Source: Bin5 sp009843665
GTDB lineage: Bacteria; Chloroflexota; Anaerolineae; Caldilineales; Caldilineaceae
Assembly (NCBI GenBank): GCA_965220285.1
Contig: OZ244818.1
Coordinates: 2,666,001 to 2,730,000, forward strand
DNA: 64,000 bases
Reading direction: 5' to 3'
Shown here one piece after another: positions 25,993 to 34,569 of the stretch (positions within the stretch are counted from its first letter, which is position 1; each line of letters starts with the position of its first letter). The translations under genes and the position numbers were made by a program. The notes under the pieces are model-generated. The model ran no database searches. It had not been told where the DNA came from and was given only the letters and a program-made list of their open reading frames with translations.

Positions 25993-27543
25993 ATGATTGC
26001 CAACGCCGAAGAGTTCAACTTTGAAAAACGCAATGTCGTTATCCTGGGGATGGGCCGCCAAGGACTGGCTCTGGCCCGATTCTTCACGGCCGCAGGCGCA
26101 AACGTAACCATCAGCGATGTCGCGCCCGCACGAAAGCTGGCCGAGGAGTTGGAGCAGTTGGGTGATCTGCCGGTAACGCTTGCCTTGGGCGGCCATCCTT
26201 CCAACCTGCTCGATGACTGCGGCCTGCTCTGCCTCAGCGGCGGCGTGGGGATGCAAACGCCGCTCGTCCAGGATGCCATTCGACGCGGCATCCCTCTGAG
26301 CAATGACAGCCTGCTCACGATGCAGCTGGCCCCCTGCCCTGTCATCGCCATCACCGGCAGCAGCGGCAAGACAACAACGACAACGCTCGTCGGAGAAATG
26401 TTGCAGGCGACCGTTGATGACACCCATACCGTCCACGTCGGCGGCAATATCGGCAGGCCTCTTCTGGACCGCCTCGATGAGATTCAGGAAGATGACATGA
26501 TGGTTCTGGAGTTGAGCAGCTTTCAACTCGAGCTGTTCGACCCCAAAGTCGCCTACGGCCCCATGGACCAGTTGGGCCCGGATGTGGCCGCCATTCTCAA
26601 TATCACGCCCAATCATCTGGACCGGCATCCATCGATGGCCGACTACGTCCTGGCGAAGTCCAACCTCCTCCGCCATCTGAAGCCGGCCAGCGTGGTAGTC
26701 CTCAACGCCGACGATCCGGTCGCCAGCCGCATGGCCGGCTGGGATGATGACGGACAGCCGGTCCCCGTCGAATGGGAACTGGACTCTCTCCTGGCACAAT
26801 GTCGTTCTATTCTCGGCAAAGACCGGCGGGTCATTCCCTTTTCCACCTCGGCCAGCCGGATCCGGCGCACGTCGCTTCACAGTTCCGGGACCCGGCCGCG
26901 GCCGGCCACCGGCGCCTGGGCATCGGAGACCACCGAAGGCATGTTTTTTGAAGGCCGCCCTTTCTGTCGCCGCCCCGATGTACGGCTGCGGGGCGAGCAC
27001 AATATCTCCAACCTGCTGGCCGCGGCCGCCGTCAGCGGCGCGGCCGGCGCATCCGAACAGGCGATGGGGCGCGTTGCCCACTCCTTCGCCGGCGTACCGC
27101 ACAGGCTGGAGGAGATGCGGCCCAAGGGCAACGTCGTATGGATCAATGACAGCATCGCGACTGCGCCCGAGCGGGCCGTCGCCGGGCTCCAGGTCTTCCC
27201 CCCGGGCGCGCAGACGCTCATCCTCCTGGCCGGCGGCAAAGACAAGAACCTGCCCTGGGATACCTTCGCCGACGAAGTGCTGGACCGGGTCCAGTGTCTG
27301 ATCGGCTTCGGAGAAGCGGGGTCGATGATCGCCGACAAGGTGAGGGAACGGGCCTCGTTCCGGCGCATCTCCGCCCCCTGCTGCGCGGTTGTCCAGCGTC
27401 TCGACGAGGCCGTCGTCCTGGCCAAGCAGACGGCGACGCCGGGTACGGTGGTGCTCTTCTCCCCGGGCGGCACCAGTTACGACGCCTACAAAAACTTCGA
27501 ACAGCGCGGGGAACACTTCCGCAACCTGGTCGCAAGTGGCTAG
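25993..27543 (+). CDS. murD: UDP-N-acetylmuramoylalanine--D-glutamate ligase MurD
   Basis: Adds D-Glu to UDP-MurNAc-L-Ala. An excellent Shine-Dalgarno (GGAAGGAGA) precedes ATG 25993. The N-terminal Rossmann-like domain starts VVILGMGRQGLALARFF. The ATP loop is ITGSSGKTTTTTLVGEM, and HVGGNIGRPLLD and NITPNHLDRH follow. The C-terminal domain has VWINDSIATAPERAVAGL and LLAGGKDKNLPW. At 516 aa it is ~60 residues longer than typical MurD; the extra sequence is a Ser/Arg-rich stretch around residues 275-315 (SASRIRRTSLHSSGTRPRPA). Confidence 0.95.
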   Translation: MIANAEEFNFEKRNVVILGMGRQGLALARFFTAAGANVTISDVAPARKLAEELEQLGDLPVTLALGGHPSNLLDDCGLLCLSGGVGMQTPLVQDAIRRGIPLSNDSLLTMQLAPCPVIAITGSSGKTTTTTLVGEMLQATVDDTHTVHVGGNIGRPLLDRLDEIQEDDMMVLELSSFQLELFDPKVAYGPMDQLGPDVAAILNITPNHLDRHPSMADYVLAKSNLLRHLKPASVVVLNADDPVASRMAGWDDDGQPVPVEWELDSLLAQCRSILGKDRRVIPFSTSASRIRRTSLHSSGTRPRPATGAWASETTEGMFFEGRPFCRRPDVRLRGEHNISNLLAAAAVSGAAGASEQAMGRVAHSFAGVPHRLEEMRPKGNVVWINDSIATAPERAVAGLQVFPPGAQTLILLAGGKDKNLPWDTFADEVLDRVQCLIGFGEAGSMIADKVRERASFRRISAPCCAVVQRLDEAVVLAKQTATPGTVVLFSPGGTSYDAYKNFEQRGEHFRNLVASG

Positions 27544-27621
27544 AGGCAACCGCTCTTTGCCGGCCTCCTGCAGCGAACCCTCCGGTTACTGCACGTTGCC
27601 GTGGAAGTGTAAGGAATGACA

Positions 27622-28995
27622 ATGGCGCTCCAGGTCAGCCCAGCTAAACAGATCGGTAGGTTAGGGCCCAACTTCGATTGGGCGCTGGCCACCGTCCTGA
27701 CCTGTCTGATCCTGTTCGGGTCTGTCATGGTCTTCAGCGCCAGTTACCCCTGGGCGCTGGAAAACCAGGTATCCCCCTTTTATTACGTGCTGCTGCAGCT
27801 CCGCTGGTTGGGGGTCGGGCTGGTGGCGCTGGTCGGCGCCGCGCTCGTCCCCTACCGCATCTGGGAGCGGTGGAGCGTACCGCTGATGGCCATAGGGCTG
27901 ATCTCCCTCATTGCGCTCATCTTTCTGGGCGAAAGCCGTTTCGGCGCCACCCGCGCCTTCCCCGGCGGCCGCGTACAGCCGAGTGAACCGGTGAAAGTGA
28001 TCGTTCTCATCTACATCAGCACCTGGCTGGCCAGCAAGGGCAATCGAATCAAAGACATCAACTATGGGCTGATCCCCTTCGGCGTGCTCATGGGGATCGT
28101 GACGAGCCTGATCGTGGTGCAGCCGGACATCAGCACAACGATTCTGATCGTTGTGACCGGATTGATCATTTTCTTCCTCGCCGGCGCCGAGCTGAAACAG
28201 CTTATCCTGGGCGGGTTTGTGGCCACCGTCACCTTCTGGCTGGTGATCACCCGCAACAGCTATGCCAGCCGCCGCGTCAGCGCGCTGCTTGAGTCGATCC
28301 AATCTCCCTTGAACAGTTCCGAATGGCAGATCCGCGAAGCCAGCCAGGCCATCGTCAAAGGGGGCCCGCTTGGCGTGGGGCTGGGCAACAGCACCGAAAA
28401 GCTGCCCGGTAATCTGCCCCTGAGCTGGTCAGACAATATCTTTGCGGTCATCGGCGAGGAGATGGGGTTGCTGGGCACGCTGCTGGTGATCCTGCTCTTC
28501 ACGCTCTTTGTCTATCGCGGCCTGCGCATCGCCAGTGAATCGGCCGACATCTTCGGCTCTCTGCTGGCAGTGGGCATCACCGCCCTCATCATCCTGCAGG
28601 CCATTATTCACATCGCGGTTGCGGTGGCCGTCGCGCCGCCCACCGGCGTAACACTGCCGTTCGTCAGCTTTGGCGGCAGCTCTCTCGTCACGTCAATGGG
28701 TGCTGCCGGCATCCTGTTGAATATCAGCCGCTACCGCGGTCAGCCTCCGCCTCCCGCGTCCCGTCGCGGCGAAGACGGCGGAAGTCGTCACCCCTCGGCG
28801 GGCGACCGGATTCGCGGGGGGCTGGCCAGCGCTTTTGGCTCAAATAAATCCGGGGCATCCTCCGGCCCCCCAGGGCAGAAAGCCCATGCGCCTTCTAATT
28901 TCGGGTGGTGGAACCGGAGGACACGTATATCCGGCTCTCGCCGTCGTCGAACAACTACGAATCAACGCTCAGACCGCCGCGCCCGCTCAGGGTAA
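27622..28995 (+). CDS. ftsW: Septal peptidoglycan polymerase FtsW
   Basis: SEDS-family glycosyltransferase working with the division PBP. About ten transmembrane helices are visible. The family signatures are GGSRVQPSEPVK-like FPGGRVQPSEPVKVI, QPDISTTILIV, GLGNSTEKLPGNLPLSWSDN with IFAVIGEEMGLLG, and LPFVSFGGSSLV. I chose ATG 27622 because TAAGGA sits at proper spacing; ATG 27616 is too close to it. The C-terminus is a ~90-residue Arg/Ser/Pro-rich tail whose last 36 codons overlap murG. Confidence 0.95.
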   Translation: MALQVSPAKQIGRLGPNFDWALATVLTCLILFGSVMVFSASYPWALENQVSPFYYVLLQLRWLGVGLVALVGAALVPYRIWERWSVPLMAIGLISLIALIFLGESRFGATRAFPGGRVQPSEPVKVIVLIYISTWLASKGNRIKDINYGLIPFGVLMGIVTSLIVVQPDISTTILIVVTGLIIFFLAGAELKQLILGGFVATVTFWLVITRNSYASRRVSALLESIQSPLNSSEWQIREASQAIVKGGPLGVGLGNSTEKLPGNLPLSWSDNIFAVIGEEMGLLGTLLVILLFTLFVYRGLRIASESADIFGSLLAVGITALIILQAIIHIAVAVAVAPPTGVTLPFVSFGGSSLVTSMGAAGILLNISRYRGQPPPPASRRGEDGGSRHPSAGDRIRGGLASAFGSNKSGASSGPPGQKAHAPSNFGWWNRRTRISGSRRRRTTTNQRSDRRARSG

Positions 28996-30031
28996 CCCTG
29001 CCTTGCTGTGGCTGGGGAGCCGGACCGGCATCGAGCACCCTCTTGTGCAGGACGCTGGCATCCCCTTCCACGACATTCAGAGCGGCGCGCTGCGAGGACG
29101 CAATCCGTTTATGGCCTCACGCAATCTGGCCAAAGTGCTGACGGGCATCAGCGAGTCTCTGCAGATTCTCGAAGATTTCCGCCCGCAGGCATGTTTTGCC
29201 ACCGGCGGCTATGTCATGGCGCCGGTCGCCATAGCCTGTCGGATGCGCTCGGTGCCCGTCATGATCTATCTGCCGGACATGACTCCCGGCCTGGCCGTGC
29301 GCTGGCTCAGCCGTCTGGCCCAGCAGGTCGCGGTCAGTTTTCCCGAGGTGGCCGGCTTCTTCGGCCAGAAGGCGGTGGTCACCGGTTACCCTGTTCGCGC
29401 CGAGCTTCTCAACGCGCTCAAGGACAGGCAGACAGCCCGGCAGAAGCTGACCCGGAAACTGGGACTGGAGCTGGAGGATCGACTGCCTCTCCTGCTCGTC
29501 TTCGGCGGCAGCCAGGGCGCACGCACCATCAACCGGGCCGTCTGGCAGGCCGCGCCGGCCCTGCTGCCCGCCTGCCAGATTCTGCACGTCATCGGGACGC
29601 GCGACTGGCCCCTACTGGAACAGGAAGGGCCGGCTCTGTGGGATAGCCCTGTTGCCTACCGTTACCATCCCGTGCCCTATCTGCACGAGGAGATGGCCTG
29701 GGCGCTGGCCGGCGCAGACCTGGCGGTCGCCCGTGCCGGGGCAAGCGTGCTGGCCGAGTTTCCCCTGGCGCGCCTTCCGTCGATACTCGCGCCTCTGCCC
29801 GGCGCCGGCTCTCACCAGCGCCCCAATGCACAGAAACTGGCCGAATCCGGCGGCACGATCATCATCGAGGACGGAGAGTTGGCACAAAAGCTGGAACCGA
29901 CTATCGCGGCGCTGCTGGCCGATGAGAGTCGACGGCACGCCATGGGCGCGGCGGTCGGCGCCCTGGCCCGGCCCCAGGCCGCAGACAATATCGCCCGCGA
30001 ACTTCAACGGCTCGCGGCCCATGGCCGTTAG
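28886..30031 (+). CDS. murG: UDP-GlcNAc:lipid I GlcNAc transferase MurG
   Basis: GT28-family enzyme that converts lipid I to lipid II on the inner face of the membrane. The protein starts MRLLISGGGTGGHVYPALAV, with the GGGTGGH nucleotide-sugar loop, so ATG 28886 is the natural start (381 aa) although the frame opens at 28835. The second loop is VFGGSQGARTINRAVW, and AGASVLAEFPLARLPSILAP is the sugar-nucleotide binding region. The start lies 110 nt inside the ftsW frame, an unusually long overlap. Confidence 0.95.
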   Translation: MRLLISGGGTGGHVYPALAVVEQLRINAQTAAPAQGNPALLWLGSRTGIEHPLVQDAGIPFHDIQSGALRGRNPFMASRNLAKVLTGISESLQILEDFRPQACFATGGYVMAPVAIACRMRSVPVMIYLPDMTPGLAVRWLSRLAQQVAVSFPEVAGFFGQKAVVTGYPVRAELLNALKDRQTARQKLTRKLGLELEDRLPLLLVFGGSQGARTINRAVWQAAPALLPACQILHVIGTRDWPLLEQEGPALWDSPVAYRYHPVPYLHEEMAWALAGADLAVARAGASVLAEFPLARLPSILAPLPGAGSHQRPNAQKLAESGGTIIIEDGELAQKLEPTIAALLADESRRHAMGAAVGALARPQAADNIARELQRLAAHGR

Positions 30032-30136
30032 GCCTCCCCTCCTGCCGGGGTTGTGGACTGTGACTTTGGACAGTGATTGCAAAGCAGACAGGGCAGATCC
30101 AGAGGGCGCCCTCATACCAGGATGAAAGTATAGAAA

Positions 30137-30814
30137 ATGAGTGAATCTACGCCAGGCACAGTCGCATTCGTATTCTACGTTCTCCTGTTCGCTTGGGTCG
30201 GCTTCCGGCGAGGCCTGTTCAGAGAACTGTTGGTGCTGGCCGTCTCGGTCGGGGGCTTCTTCCTGCTGCAACAAAACCAGGGCCTGGCCCTGGAAATCGT
30301 CAGGCAGGTGTTGGGAATCGTCTTCGGTATCGTCGCTGTGGGCGCAAAGTTCCTGGCCTCACTGCGCGCCGGAGACCCGGGGGGAAGTAGCGAACCGGTC
30401 TATACCCTCGGCCCCTCGGAGTGGCTCTCCGATGCAGACCAGCCGACCGTCTCCTTTCTCGTCTGGTCGGGGGTGCTGCTCTTTACCTATCTGCTGACCA
30501 ACAAGGCGATCCCTGACAACTTGAGCACATCCGGTCTTCTCGCGGCCATGATCGGCGTCGGCAACGGACTGTTCTACATCCCTACTTTTGCACCGCGGCT
30601 GATCGACTTCATCCCGGAGGTCGGGGTTGCTTCGGTCTCATCCCCCGGCACAGGGATAGAGGGGCTTCTGCAAAGCGTGACCGACATGATGCACTCCGGG
30701 TTTGGCGATCTCTGGGTGGCATTGGGGCCGCAACAGCCCATCCTGGCCGCGATTGCGTTGACGGTTCTGCTCGTGGCGGTGATCAGCACTCTGCGCCGCG
30801 GCGGCCAGACCTGA
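30137..30814 (+). CDS. CvpA-like integral membrane protein 1
   Basis: Not identified with certainty. The 225-aa protein has about four hydrophobic helices: GTVAFVFYVLLFAWVGFRRG, then LVLAVSVGGFFLL, VSFLVWSGVLLFTYLLT and ILAAIALTVLLVAVIS. The segment GFRRGLFRELLVLAVSVGGF resembles the GxxRGxxRE...L motif of CvpA-family proteins. It lies between murG and the next, similarly built gene, upstream of murC, so a role in envelope assembly is inferred from position only. Confidence 0.55.
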   Translation: MSESTPGTVAFVFYVLLFAWVGFRRGLFRELLVLAVSVGGFFLLQQNQGLALEIVRQVLGIVFGIVAVGAKFLASLRAGDPGGSSEPVYTLGPSEWLSDADQPTVSFLVWSGVLLFTYLLTNKAIPDNLSTSGLLAAMIGVGNGLFYIPTFAPRLIDFIPEVGVASVSSPGTGIEGLLQSVTDMMHSGFGDLWVALGPQQPILAAIALTVLLVAVISTLRRGGQT

Positions 30815-30882
30815 TCGAGCGCAAACCGGGCCATGCTGCGGCAAACCGCCATCTGTGACATACGTCTGATTACTGAACTTTT

Positions 30883-31428
30883 ATGGGTCTGATCGAAGTT
30901 TACTTTGGGTCTATCGCTGGCATCATTACAATGATTGGCCTTGCCCAGGGCTATGCGCGCGAACTGGGCAGGTCCATGATTATTATCGTCGCCATCTTTC
31001 TGCTGCTCTACGTCCAGGATCGTCTCAATCCGATCCTGGACAGTGTATGGCGAATGGTATTCTCTGCTGAAAATATTGGCGCCCAGCAACTGTTTCTGAG
31101 TAATTTCTACCTGGTCACCTTTGTCGTTATCATCTTTGCCGGCTATGCCGGGCGGGTCATCACCTTCAGCGGTCAGCAGTGGCCGATGCCCCAGGGCGCA
31201 GTTCTCAGTTGCCTGGTCGGCGCAGTCAACGGCTACCTGATCAGCGGCAGCCTCTGGTATTACCAGCACATCTACGGTTACCCCCTCGCTAATCTGGGAT
31301 GGATTAATCCGGACCTGTCGCCGATCGCTACTGAGCTGGTGCGCTATCTGCCCCAGAATGTCATGCCGTCTCCGACGCCGTGGGTAATTCCCATCGCAAT
31401 CCTACTGCTGATGCGGGTGCGCGGATGA
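30883..31428 (+). CDS. CvpA-like integral membrane protein 2
   Basis: 181 aa, four predicted membrane helices. The motif GLAQGYARELGRSMIIIVAI matches the CvpA-type GxxRGxxRE pattern, and GAVLSCLVGAVNGYLISGSL resembles the last conserved CvpA helix pair. It follows a similar protein 68 nt upstream and precedes murC. The two are not close in sequence but share topology, suggesting a heteromeric pair. Downstream, 31418-31454 is a short GGATGxxA-type degenerate direct repeat. Confidence 0.55.
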   Translation: MGLIEVYFGSIAGIITMIGLAQGYARELGRSMIIIVAIFLLLYVQDRLNPILDSVWRMVFSAENIGAQQLFLSNFYLVTFVVIIFAGYAGRVITFSGQQWPMPQGAVLSCLVGAVNGYLISGSLWYYQHIYGYPLANLGWINPDLSPIATELVRYLPQNVMPSPTPWVIPIAILLLMRVRG

Positions 31429-31492
31429 GGGTGCAAATATGAGGATGCAAGGATGAGAGTTGAACGCGCCCCGGCAGGAGAGAGGCGCAGCC

Positions 31493-32974
31493 ATGGAGGC
31501 AGCGATGCCGGTTGATAGCTGGCAGATGCGCTTACAAAAAGCACTGGACCCATCCCTGCCCAGGCAAGGCGGGGACGACATGTGCCCGCGCGTGCATCTG
31601 ATCGGGATTGGCGGCGCAGGCCTCTCCCCCATCGCACACGTTCTCCTGGAACAGGGTATTCACGTCAGCGGCAGCGACCGCCAGGAGAGCGAACGCACGC
31701 GCCGGCTGGCTGCCGCCGGCGCCAAAATCTTCGGACGCCAGGGCGCGGCCGCAGAGCTCAGCGAGCTGCCAGACCGCGAACGCCCGGACGTGGTCCTGAT
31801 CAGCAGCGCCGTTGACGAAACAAACCGCGAACGTCAGACCGCACAGGGGCTGGGGATACCGGTCGTCAGGCGCGAGTCCTTTCTGCGTCCGCTGCTGGCC
31901 GGCCGCGATGTCATCGCAGTCTCCGGCACGCACGGCAAGAGCACGACGACCTCCATGATCGTGCAGACCTTGCACGACAGCGGCTGCGACGCCGGCTATA
32001 TCATCGGTGCCGACCTGCCCGGATTCGGCAACGCCCACGCAGGCACTGCCGCCGCCTTCGTGATCGAAGCCGATGAGTATGACCGCATGTTCCATGGGTT
32101 GACACCGATGGTGGCGGTGGTGACCAATGTGGAGTGGGACCACCCCGATTGCTATCCGACGCCGGCCAGCTTTGTAGATGCCTTTCGTCAGTTCGTTTCG
32201 CAGGTGCGCGCCGAAGGATGCGTCGTCTCCTGCGGGGACGACTCCGGCGCTGAGTCGCTGCGCACAGAACGCCCAACCGGAGGCGGCCCGGCCTGGCTGA
32301 CCTATGGACTGCAAGACCGCTGCGACGTGCGCACCGCCGGTGAGACGGTCGGAACGGGCGGGGGCTATGCCGCAGCAGTCCACAGTGAAGGGGAGTCGAT
32401 CGGACGTCTGCATCTGCAGGCGCCGGGCATCCACAACCTGCGCAACGCCCTGGCCGCGCTGACCGTCGCCCGCCGCTTCGGCGTGCCGGCTGCACAGGCC
32501 CTGGCCAGTCTGCACCAATATACCGGCATCGGCCGCCGTTTTGAACTGAAGGGGACGCGGGCAGGTGTGACGGTCATCGACGACTACGCCCATCACCCCA
32601 CCGAAATCCAGGCGACCCTGGCGGCGGCCCGTAACCGCTTCGGCGAGCGGCGTATCTGGGCCGTTTTTCAGCCGCATACGTTCAGCCGCACCAGGGCTAT
32701 GCTGCACAAGATCGCCTGCAGCTTCGACAACGCCGATACGGTACTGGTCACCGATATCTACGCCGCCCGGGAGAGCGGCGACGGGGCCATGGCCGCCGCC
32801 GAGGTCGCGGCCGCCAGCCAGCACCCTTCGATTCGTCACAGCGGCGGCATCGAGGAGACGAGCTCGCTTCTCCACGACGAAGTCACCGCCGGCGACGTCG
32901 TCCTGACACTGGGCGCGGGCACCAGCCACCGCATCGGCGAAACGCTGCTGGAGAGACTGGGAACCGATGACTGA
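31493..32974 (+). CDS. murC: UDP-N-acetylmuramate--L-alanine ligase MurC
   Basis: First amino-acid ligase of the cytoplasmic peptidoglycan pathway, about 493 aa. The N-terminal motif is HLIGIGGAGLSPIAHVL, the ATP loop is VSGTHGKSTTTSMIVQ, and IEADEYDRMFHGLTP and VIDDYAHHPTEIQATL are conserved MurC blocks. I chose ATG 31493, preceded by AGGAGAG; the frame opens at TTG 31460 and another ATG lies at 31505. Its stop overlaps the next gene by 8 nt. Confidence 0.95.
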   Translation: MEAAMPVDSWQMRLQKALDPSLPRQGGDDMCPRVHLIGIGGAGLSPIAHVLLEQGIHVSGSDRQESERTRRLAAAGAKIFGRQGAAAELSELPDRERPDVVLISSAVDETNRERQTAQGLGIPVVRRESFLRPLLAGRDVIAVSGTHGKSTTTSMIVQTLHDSGCDAGYIIGADLPGFGNAHAGTAAAFVIEADEYDRMFHGLTPMVAVVTNVEWDHPDCYPTPASFVDAFRQFVSQVRAEGCVVSCGDDSGAESLRTERPTGGGPAWLTYGLQDRCDVRTAGETVGTGGGYAAAVHSEGESIGRLHLQAPGIHNLRNALAALTVARRFGVPAAQALASLHQYTGIGRRFELKGTRAGVTVIDDYAHHPTEIQATLAAARNRFGERRIWAVFQPHTFSRTRAMLHKIACSFDNADTVLVTDIYAARESGDGAMAAAEVAAASQHPSIRHSGGIEETSSLLHDEVTAGDVVLTLGAGTSHRIGETLLERLGTDD

Positions 32975-33545
32975 AGGGAGGAATGTGCTGCCGCTTGTCC
33001 TGATCGTATGCGGGGCGCCGGGCACCGGCAAAACGACACTGGCCCGCAAACTGGCCCCGGCCTTGCGTCTCCCTTTGATCGCACGCGACGATCTCAAGGA
33101 GTCGCTCTTCGAGACCCTGGGCTGGTCAACGGTGGAGTGGTCGCAGCGGCTGGGCCAGGCTGCATATGAACTGGTCTACCTGCTGATCGAACGACTGCTG
33201 GAGGCCCGCTGCTCGTTGCTGGTGGAAACGCCCTTCGATCCGGACTGGGCCAACCCGCGCTTCCAGGCATTGCAGGCGCGCCACCCTTTCCTGCCGGCGC
33301 AGGTCATCCTTTCCGCCCGCGCCGACCTGCTGCGCCGGCGCTACGCCCAGCGGGTGGACAACGGCCAACGGCACCCGGGGCATGTGGACCACTTGCGGAT
33401 AGGCCAGTTCGACACCGTAGAGCTGGCGCGCCGCAACCGTCCCCTGGAACTGGACGGGCCCGTATTTCACGTCGACACCACTGATTTTGCGTCGCTGGAT
33501 TACGACAAGCTGGTAGGACAGCTCCGCACCTTACGAGGAATCTGA
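32967..33545 (+). CDS. P-loop kinase-like ATPase within the dcw cluster
   Basis: 192 aa. Walker A is VCGAPGTGKTTLARKLA (residues 14-30), followed by ARDDLKESLFETLGW, which resembles the substrate-side DxxK helix of AAA_33/zeta-toxin/small-molecule kinases. RRRYAQRVDNGQRHPGH is a plausible arginine-rich lid. No membrane segment is seen. It overlaps the murC stop (ATGACTGA) and ends 7 nt before murB, so it is translationally embedded in the cell-wall operon. The substrate is unknown. Zeta toxins phosphorylate UDP-sugars of this pathway, but the similarity is at fold level only. Confidence 0.7.
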   Translation: MTEGRNVLPLVLIVCGAPGTGKTTLARKLAPALRLPLIARDDLKESLFETLGWSTVEWSQRLGQAAYELVYLLIERLLEARCSLLVETPFDPDWANPRFQALQARHPFLPAQVILSARADLLRRRYAQRVDNGQRHPGHVDHLRIGQFDTVELARRNRPLELDGPVFHVDTTDFASLDYDKLVGQLRTLRGI

Positions 33546-33552
33546 CTGCGAA

Positions 33553-34569
33553 GTGACCGTACTCGATATCATGGCAACAGCAACGGCCCCGGCCCTGTCA
33601 AAGGTAGAAATCGGTGCTGCCGCCCTCGACCAGATCGAGGCCCTTGGCGTGCAGATCCGGCAGGACCACCCGCTGGCGAACCTGACGACGATCAAGATAG
33701 GCGGCCCTGCCGACTACTTCGCGACTGTTACAGACACGCATAAGCTGCTGAAGCTGGTGCGCTGGGCCAGGGCCGGCGACCTGCCCTACCTGATTCTGGG
33801 CGGCGGCAGCAATGTGCTGATCAGCGACCGCGGCGTGCGCGGGTTGGTGATCCACAACCGCTGCAATGCCGTGCAGGTGCAGGATGCCCCCTGCTGCGAT
33901 TATCCCAAGGACACCCGCCCCTTCCTCTACGCCGAGAGCGGCGCGCTCTTGGCCGGCGCCGCCCGCACCGCCATCAACGCCGGGCTGACCGGGCTGGAGT
34001 GGGCGGTGAGTGTGCCCGGTTCCGTCGGCGGGGCCGTGGTCAACAACGCCGGCGCGCATGGCGGCGAGGTCAAGGACTCGCTCTGGGACGTTCTGCTGCT
34101 CGACGACAACGGCGATATCCAGATCTACCGCGTCGAGGATCTCGCCTACGCTTACCGCCAGAGCAGCCTGAAACGGGAGGGGGCTGCCGACGCCGGTTTT
34201 GGCCCCGTCCTCCTGAGCGCCAACTTCCGGCTGCAAACCGGCGACCGCGACACCATCCGCGCCGCCGCCCAGTCTTTCCTCGGTCATCGGCGCAGCACAC
34301 AACCGGTGGAGCCCTCACTTGGCAGCACATTCGTCAACCCGCCGGGTGACTTTGCCGGGCGCTTGATCGAGGAGGCCGGGCTCAAGGGATTTCGTCTCGG
34401 CGGCGTCGAGGTCAGCCATACGCACGCCAACTTTCTCATCAACCCCGGCGGCGTCGGCGCGGCGACAGCAGCCGACGTCATGGCGATGATCGAACACATT
34501 CAGACGGAAGTGGCCCGGCGCAGCGGTGTTGCGCTGCAGCCGGAACTTCAGAAAATTGGAGAATGGTGA
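33553..34569 (+). CDS. murB: UDP-N-acetylenolpyruvoylglucosamine reductase MurB
   Basis: FAD/NADPH enzyme completing UDP-MurNAc synthesis. TTIKIGGPADYFA and ILGGGSNVLISDRGVRGLVI form the FAD-binding part. GLEWAVSVPGSVGGAVVNNA carries the conserved catalytic-loop context. GSTFVNPPGDFAGRLIEEAG and SHTHANFLIN are typical of the type II enzymes found in Gram-positive-like bacteria. 338 aa from GTG 33553; ATG 33571 is a possible alternative. It overlaps ddl by 7 nt. Confidence 0.95.
   Translation: MTVLDIMATATAPALSKVEIGAAALDQIEALGVQIRQDHPLANLTTIKIGGPADYFATVTDTHKLLKLVRWARAGDLPYLILGGGSNVLISDRGVRGLVIHNRCNAVQVQDAPCCDYPKDTRPFLYAESGALLAGAARTAINAGLTGLEWAVSVPGSVGGAVVNNAGAHGGEVKDSLWDVLLLDDNGDIQIYRVEDLAYAYRQSSLKREGAADAGFGPVLLSANFRLQTGDRDTIRAAAQSFLGHRRSTQPVEPSLGSTFVNPPGDFAGRLIEEAGLKGFRLGGVEVSHTHANFLINPGGVGAATAADVMAMIEHIQTEVARRSGVALQPELQKIGEW

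Noticed and set aside
25795..27549. 584-aa open frame on the minus strand opposite murD
   Set aside because: Antisense shadow of murD; composition follows reverse codons rather than a protein family.
32967..33545. Zeta toxin of an epsilon-zeta system
   Set aside because: No epsilon-like antitoxin is adjacent and the gene is locked into the mur operon, so a toxin role is not supported; only fold-level similarity is kept.
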